Origin: Tepidisphaeraceae bacterium
GTDB lineage: Bacteria > Planctomycetota > Phycisphaerae > Tepidisphaerales > Tepidisphaeraceae
DNA length: 20,682 bases
Assembly (NCBI GenBank): GCA_025450555.1
Contig: JANWHF010000071.1
Span: 1 to 20,682, forward strand
Direction: 5' to 3'
This document shows positions 13,632 through 20,682 of this stretch, one piece after another. Numbering within the stretch: position 1 is the stretch's first letter; each line of letters begins with the position of its first letter. Both the position numbers and the translations under genes were made by a program. The notes beneath the pieces were generated by a model. The model was not told the origin of the DNA and ran no database searches. It saw only the letters and a program-made list of their open reading frames with translations.

Positions 13632-15129
13632 CAACCGCCTGCTTGAACTTGAGCCGGTGCCGACCCTGCTGGCGCGCATCGCCGCAGAACGTTCTGCGCA
13701 TTTTGCAGCGGGTCGTCCCATCCGCGTCAGCCGAGCACCTGGCCGGCTGGATGTAATGGGAGGCATCGCCGACTACACCGGATCATTGGCCTGCGAACTA
13801 CCCATCGACCGCGCAGCCGCGATCGCGATTCAGCCGCGGGACGATCGCCAACTGAATTTCTTCAGCTTCAATCTAGCCGACCAAGGCCTGCCATCTGCCT
13901 TCCAGATTTCGCTCGATATTTTGGCCGGCCAGTCGATTGAGGTTGTGCGCCGCGAATTTGAACAGCCGGCAAACAGGTGGGCCGCATACCTTGCCGGATG
14001 CCTTGTCATTCTGCATGAACAACAGTGGATCAACCTGAATCATCCACAAGTCAGCGGCCTGAATGTCGCGCTTTTCAGCACAATACCGATGGGGGCTGGA
14101 CTCGCATCTTCCGCGGCTATTGAAGTCGCCATGACGATGGCTCTTCGCGACCACTTCAACCTCACCCATCCGGCATCGGGGCGATTACTTCGCGTGATCA
14201 ATACTGGAGGCGGGCCATCGGGCGTGTTTGGCCCGCTGGAGTTGGCGCAGCTTTGCCAGGAGGTTGAAAACCGAATCGTCGGCGCGCCCTGCGGAATCAT
14301 AGATCAGGCAGCCAGTTGCCTGGGTGAAGCCGGCAAATTGATGCGGATGATCTGCCAGCCACACCAGCTCGAAGCGCCGCTCTCAGTGCCTGTTGGAATG
14401 CGCTTCGTCGGAATCGACAGCAATGTGGAACGTTCTGTGGCGGCAAGCGCCTATCGTCACACGCGCTGCGCGGCCTTCATGGGCCACAAGATCATCCTTG
14501 AAAAGATGCGGCAAATGGGTCAGGCAGCCGGCCGAAGGCTGGTTGCCGATCCGATGCGCGGTTACCTGGCCAATCTCGATCCGGATGATTACAAGCGGCT
14601 CTTTCGCGCAACACTGCCTGAGAGCATGAGCGGCCGGGATTTCATCGATGAATTTGGCCAAACGATTGATTCCGCCACGATGATCGAGCCCGATGTTCAA
14701 TACTCGATCCAACATGCCATGGATCATCATGTCCTTGAAGCACGGCGTGTGAGAAAATTTGCGGAATTCGTCGAACAGGCGTGCGCCACCGAAGAAAGGC
14801 ATCGCAAGGGCAGCGCCTTGGACCGCGCGGGCCATCTCATGTATGCCTCGCACCAGTCCTATTCAATGGACGCAATGCTCGGTGCGCCTGAAACCGACCT
14901 ACTGGTCACCCTGGCGCGGCAGCGCGAGCGAGCCGGGATTTATGGGGCACGCGTTACGGGCAGGGGTTGTGGAGGCGCGGTCGCGATACTCTGCGACCAG
15001 TCACCCAATGCCGATGCGGCAATTGCGCAGATCCTCAATGAATACCAGAATCGAACAAAGCTCATGCCGACGCTGGTAAACGGCAGCAGCCCAGGCGCAT
15101 GGCACGTGGGCACCACCATGGTGCCATAA
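13588..15129 (+). CDS. GHMP-family sugar kinase, L-arabinokinase/galactokinase-like
   Basis: A 513-residue GHMP kinase that should phosphorylate a sugar at C1 using ATP. Three family motifs are visible: PGRLDVMGGIADYTGS at 51-66, the ATP-binding loop PMGAGLASSAA at 167-177, and YGARVTGRGCGGAVAIL at 452-468. In galactokinases the first motif reads GEHTDY; here Glu and His are replaced by Gly and Ile, giving GGIADY. To my recollection GGIADY is the form found in the kinase domain of plant L-arabinokinase, so L-arabinose or another sugar, rather than galactose, is a better guess. It is longer than galactokinases (~380-400 residues). The start is uncertain: 13588, 13597 and 13609 are all ATG, all inside the upstream lipoprotein gene, and none has a clear ribosome binding site. 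Confidence 0.85.
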   Translation: MSSMRRPMHLVTTIDNRLLELEPVPTLLARIAAERSAHFAAGRPIRVSRAPGRLDVMGGIADYTGSLACELPIDRAAAIAIQPRDDRQLNFFSFNLADQGLPSAFQISLDILAGQSIEVVRREFEQPANRWAAYLAGCLVILHEQQWINLNHPQVSGLNVALFSTIPMGAGLASSAAIEVAMTMALRDHFNLTHPASGRLLRVINTGGGPSGVFGPLELAQLCQEVENRIVGAPCGIIDQAASCLGEAGKLMRMICQPHQLEAPLSVPVGMRFVGIDSNVERSVAASAYRHTRCAAFMGHKIILEKMRQMGQAAGRRLVADPMRGYLANLDPDDYKRLFRATLPESMSGRDFIDEFGQTIDSATMIEPDVQYSIQHAMDHHVLEARRVRKFAEFVEQACATEERHRKGSALDRAGHLMYASHQSYSMDAMLGAPETDLLVTLARQRERAGIYGARVTGRGCGGAVAILCDQSPNADAAIAQILNEYQNRTKLMPTLVNGSSPGAWHVGTTMVP

Positions 15130-15144
15130 GCAATCCGATGGCGG

Positions 15145-15178
15145 GCTCAAGAATACTGTATTTTCTGAGCTCATTTTG
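15145..15178 (+). terminator. Possible terminator after the sugar kinase gene
   Basis: GCTCAAGAATAC (15145-15156 region) can pair with GTATTTTCTGAGC (15158-15170 region), with one bulged base and one G-U pair, followed by TCATTTTG. The stem is imperfect and AT-rich, so this is tentative; it would separate the kinase from the sulfotransferase gene. Confidence 0.35.
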
Positions 15179-15218
15179 AATTGAATCTGGCGGGCGATGA
15201 GAGTAATGAATCCCATTG

Positions 15219-16094
15219 ATGCTCGCTTTGCAATCGCGGTTTACTGGCGCAACCGCGTCCGCGCCAGATTATGGAGAAATTCTTTTTTCGGAGGACTGGA
15301 GCCAGCTTAAACGCTGGCGAAGAAAGGTATTGGCCCCGATCTATCGACTGCCGGATCGGGGCATTCTTGGTTTAACGCCTCTGCGCACGCACATCCTTGT
15401 CTGCGGCTTTCCCCGCTCGGGGACAACCATGCTGCAGATGATGCTCGAAAATGGCTTGCCCCAGGCGCGTCGATTTGGCCGGGAAGTAGGGGGCTGGCGC
15501 GCGGCAACCTATAGCTGGCGCAATCATTCGATCGTAATCTCGAAAGTGCCGCACGATGTATTTCGGCTGGAACAGCTTCGCAAATTCTACAATCCTCGCC
15601 CGGCACAGCTTCGCGTCATCCTGATGCAGCGTGATCCGCGGGATGTGCTTACTTCCCGTCGCACGCTCCAAGGCAAAGAAGATTACGTCGTTAGTCCGCG
15701 GCGCTGGCAGCGCTATTTCAAATCTTTCGTCCAGGAGCGGGAACGCACGGATGTCCTGGTGATTCGATATGAACATCTCGTCGCGGACGTCGCCGCCCAT
15801 CAAGCGCAGATCGAACAATTTGCCCGCCAGCAGATGGCCGTGCCTTTCACTGAATTCCACACCATCTCGCGCCCTGATTTCGACACCGCCACGCTCAACG
15901 GTCTGCGGCCCGTCGAAAGTTCGGTGATTTCCCGATGGCGCAGTCCGGCCCATCGCGAGCGCATCGAGCAGATGCTCGTGCAGCTACCCGAGCTGCCGCA
16001 TGCCCTGATCGACCTCGGGTATGAGAACGACGATCGCTGGATCGAGCAATGGAGATCGAATGAAGGAAGCGAGCTGAGCGCAGCTCATTCTTGA
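15219..16094 (+). CDS. PAPS-dependent sulfotransferase domain protein
   Basis: A 291-residue protein of the sulfotransferase family, which transfers sulfate from PAPS to a hydroxyl or amine on sugars, lipids or proteins. The 5'-phosphosulfate-binding loop is CGFPRSGTTMLQ (62-73) and the 3'-phosphate-binding region is VILMQRDPRDVLTSRR (133-148), followed by YEHLVAD (~188). There is no signal peptide; the short N terminus before the loop lacks a membrane anchor. The ATG at 15219 is preceded in frame by a TTG at 15216; no strong ribosome binding site is seen (GATGAGAG lies about 15 bases upstream). It follows a sugar kinase on the same strand, so sulfation of a polysaccharide or glycolipid is plausible but not shown. 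A terminator follows directly. Confidence 0.85.
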   Translation: MLALQSRFTGATASAPDYGEILFSEDWSQLKRWRRKVLAPIYRLPDRGILGLTPLRTHILVCGFPRSGTTMLQMMLENGLPQARRFGREVGGWRAATYSWRNHSIVISKVPHDVFRLEQLRKFYNPRPAQLRVILMQRDPRDVLTSRRTLQGKEDYVVSPRRWQRYFKSFVQERERTDVLVIRYEHLVADVAAHQAQIEQFARQQMAVPFTEFHTISRPDFDTATLNGLRPVESSVISRWRSPAHRERIEQMLVQLPELPHALIDLGYENDDRWIEQWRSNEGSELSAAHS

Positions 16095-16119
16095 ATAGAT
16101 GCTTTCGACCGGCGCAGTC

Positions 16120-16157
16120 AAAGGCAGGTGGATGATCTCCATCTGCCTTTCATTTTT
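16120..16157 (+). terminator. Rho-independent terminator after the sulfotransferase gene
   Basis: AAAGGCAGGTGGA (16120-16132) pairs with TCCATCTGCCTTT (16138-16150) over 13 positions with a single G-U pair, around the loop TGATC, followed by CATTTTTA. It lies 25 bases past the sulfotransferase stop. The opposite strand has no T tract, so it acts on plus-strand transcripts. Confidence 0.85.
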
Positions 16158-16215
16158 AATGGCTCCAGAGCCTTCTGATGCCATCGGGTGCCGTTAAAAT
16201 GAATCCAGTTCGCGA

Positions 16216-16244
16216 TTAACATTGAGTCTGGACTGCAATATCAA
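16216..16244 (+). promoter_or_regulatory. Probable promoter of the PSCyt1/PSD1-DUF1501 gene pair
   Basis: TTAACA (16216-16221, five of six) and TATCAA (16239-16244, four of six) are spaced by 17 bases, between the terminator and the gene start. Transcription would start near 16251, leaving a short leader containing GGAGGGATG and the ribosome binding site GGAGAG at 16261-16266. Confidence 0.5.
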
Positions 16245-16271
16245 AGGGGGGAGGGATGCTGGAGAGCTTGG

Positions 16272-19607
<3,336 letters not shown>

Positions 19608-19642
19608 TCGACAAGCGATGCGAAGCAAGGGAGTCAGAATTT

Positions 19643-20682
19643 ATGATGCATCACACGCCAAAGCCTGAAGATTTTCTTCTGACCCGCCGGCAGATGCTCA
19701 CCAAGTGCGGCATGGGCATGGGCGCGATGATGCTGGGAACCATGGTCAATAGCGCCATGGCGCAATCGCCGGCGGCGACATCCTCGCTTTCGCTCAATCC
19801 GCTGCAGCCGCGCGCGCCGCAGTTTGCGGCCAAGGCCAAGCGCGTTATCCACCTTTTCATGAATGGCGGCCCGTCGCACGTCGATACATTTGACCCCAAG
19901 CCGTCGCTGCTCAAATACGCTGGTAAGGCGCTGCCGATGGCGAATCTCCCGACTGAGCGCAAGACCGGAGCGGCGTTTCCTTCGCCCTTCAAATTCAAGA
20001 AGTATGGCAAGAGCGGGATCGAAGTCTCGGATATTTTCTCAAAGCTCGGTAAGCGCGTGGACGACATGTGCATCATCCGCTCGATGCATGCCGACGTCCC
20101 CAATCATGAGCCATCGCTGCTGCTCATGAACTGCGGAGAGCCCAGGCAGATCCGTCCATCAGTTGGTTCGTGGGTCACCTACGGGCTGGGCAGCGAAAAC
20201 GAAAATTTGCCGGGCTTCATCGTGATGTGCCCTGGCGGATATCCGATTCAGGAATCGCAAAACTGGCAGGCCGGCTTTTTACCCGGCGTCTACCAGGGCA
20301 CCTACATCGACAGCCAGTACACCGATATCAACAAGCTGATTCAATACGTTCACAGCAATTTCGCCACGCCCAAAGAACAAAGGCGCCAGCTCGATCTGCT
20401 TCTGGCGCTCAACCAGCGGCACATGGAGCAGCGCCAGCATGAGGCGCAGCTTGAGGCGCGCATCCAGTCGTTTGAAATGGCTTATCGTATGCAGGCCGAC
20501 GCATCGGATGCCTTCGACACGAGCAAAGAGCCCAAGCACATTCTCGATCTCTATGGACCGGGAACTCAGGCGAGGCAGATTCTCACCGCCAGACGCTTAC
20601 TCGAGCGCGGCGTCCGTTTCGTCCAAGTCTGGACCGGCGCGGGCCAGCCCTGGGACAGCCACGATGATCTTGCCGAGCATCA
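19643..20682 (+). CDS. DUF1501 protein with Tat signal, cut by the window edge
   Basis: The first 346 residues of a DUF1501 protein; the frame is open to the last base, so the 3' end lies outside. A twin-arginine signal, LLTRRQMLTKCGMGMGAMMLG (13-33), indicates folded export, often implying a bound cofactor. The mature part shows family blocks: KRVIHLFMNGGPSHVDTFDPKP, MCIIRSMHADVPNHEPSLLLMNCG, PSVGSWVTYGLGSENENLPGFIV, and RLLERGVRFVQVW...WDSHDDL, which recall the alkaline phosphatase/sulfatase fold to which DUF1501 is related. A ribosome binding site AAGGGAG (19627-19633) precedes the ATG at 19643; a second ATG follows directly. It is co-transcribed with the PSD1 gene, and such pairs are assumed to act together outside the cytoplasm. 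Usual length is about 430-480 residues, so roughly three quarters is present. Confidence 0.92.
   Translation, partial: MMHHTPKPEDFLLTRRQMLTKCGMGMGAMMLGTMVNSAMAQSPAATSSLSLNPLQPRAPQFAAKAKRVIHLFMNGGPSHVDTFDPKPSLLKYAGKALPMANLPTERKTGAAFPSPFKFKKYGKSGIEVSDIFSKLGKRVDDMCIIRSMHADVPNHEPSLLLMNCGEPRQIRPSVGSWVTYGLGSENENLPGFIVMCPGGYPIQESQNWQAGFLPGVYQGTYIDSQYTDINKLIQYVHSNFATPKEQRRQLDLLLALNQRHMEQRQHEAQLEARIQSFEMAYRMQADASDAFDTSKEPKHILDLYGPGTQARQILTARRLLERGVRFVQVWTGAGQPWDSHDDLAEH

Overview
The window reads as a moderately GC-rich chromosomal segment from a member of the Planctomycetota. The best evidence is the gene pair at the right end, a PSCyt1/DUF1549/PSD1 (DUF1553) cytochrome-like protein followed by a Tat-exported DUF1501 protein, which is a hallmark of planctomycetes and some relatives. 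A HAF-repeat protein with a PLPLPSSAWAGLALLG-type sorting tail agrees with this and would suit a Phycisphaerae-like lineage, though the class is only a guess. No rRNA, tRNA, CRISPR array, transposase or phage gene is visible.

Layout from left to right. 212-1312 (+) is the secreted HAF-repeat protein; it converges on and overlaps by 13 bases an exported serine beta-lactamase-like hydrolase (1300-2463, -). A strong promoter with an 18-bp AT-rich palindrome over its -10 box drives a compact plus-strand cluster at 2655-4757: a ribbon-helix-helix (RHH) regulator, a four-helix membrane protein and a B12-binding radical SAM enzyme. This meets, with no intergenic base, a minus-strand group: a DUF3748/TolB-like propeller protein (4758-6065), a VOC-fold protein with a duplicated C-terminal motif (6331-7140), and a flippase-like membrane protein (7201-8685). 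Two long hairpins of one apparent repeat family bracket the VOC gene, and one of them encodes the last 25 residues of the flippase-like protein.

A 455-base divergent spacer precedes sbcC (9141-12188, +), which has no sbcD beside it. Then come a MarR-type regulator (12461-12967), a lipoprotein (13077-13631) overlapped by a GHMP sugar kinase resembling plant L-arabinokinase (13588-15129), and a sulfotransferase (15219-16094) ended by a clear terminator. A new promoter starts the PSCyt1/DUF1549/PSD1 gene (16272-19607) and the DUF1501 gene (19643 to the window edge).

The most interesting items are the self-contained RHH / membrane protein / radical SAM unit with its putative autoregulatory operator, the paired hairpin repeats around the VOC gene, and the C-terminal duplicated motif in that VOC protein. 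Everything here comes from reading the sequence; no database search was run.
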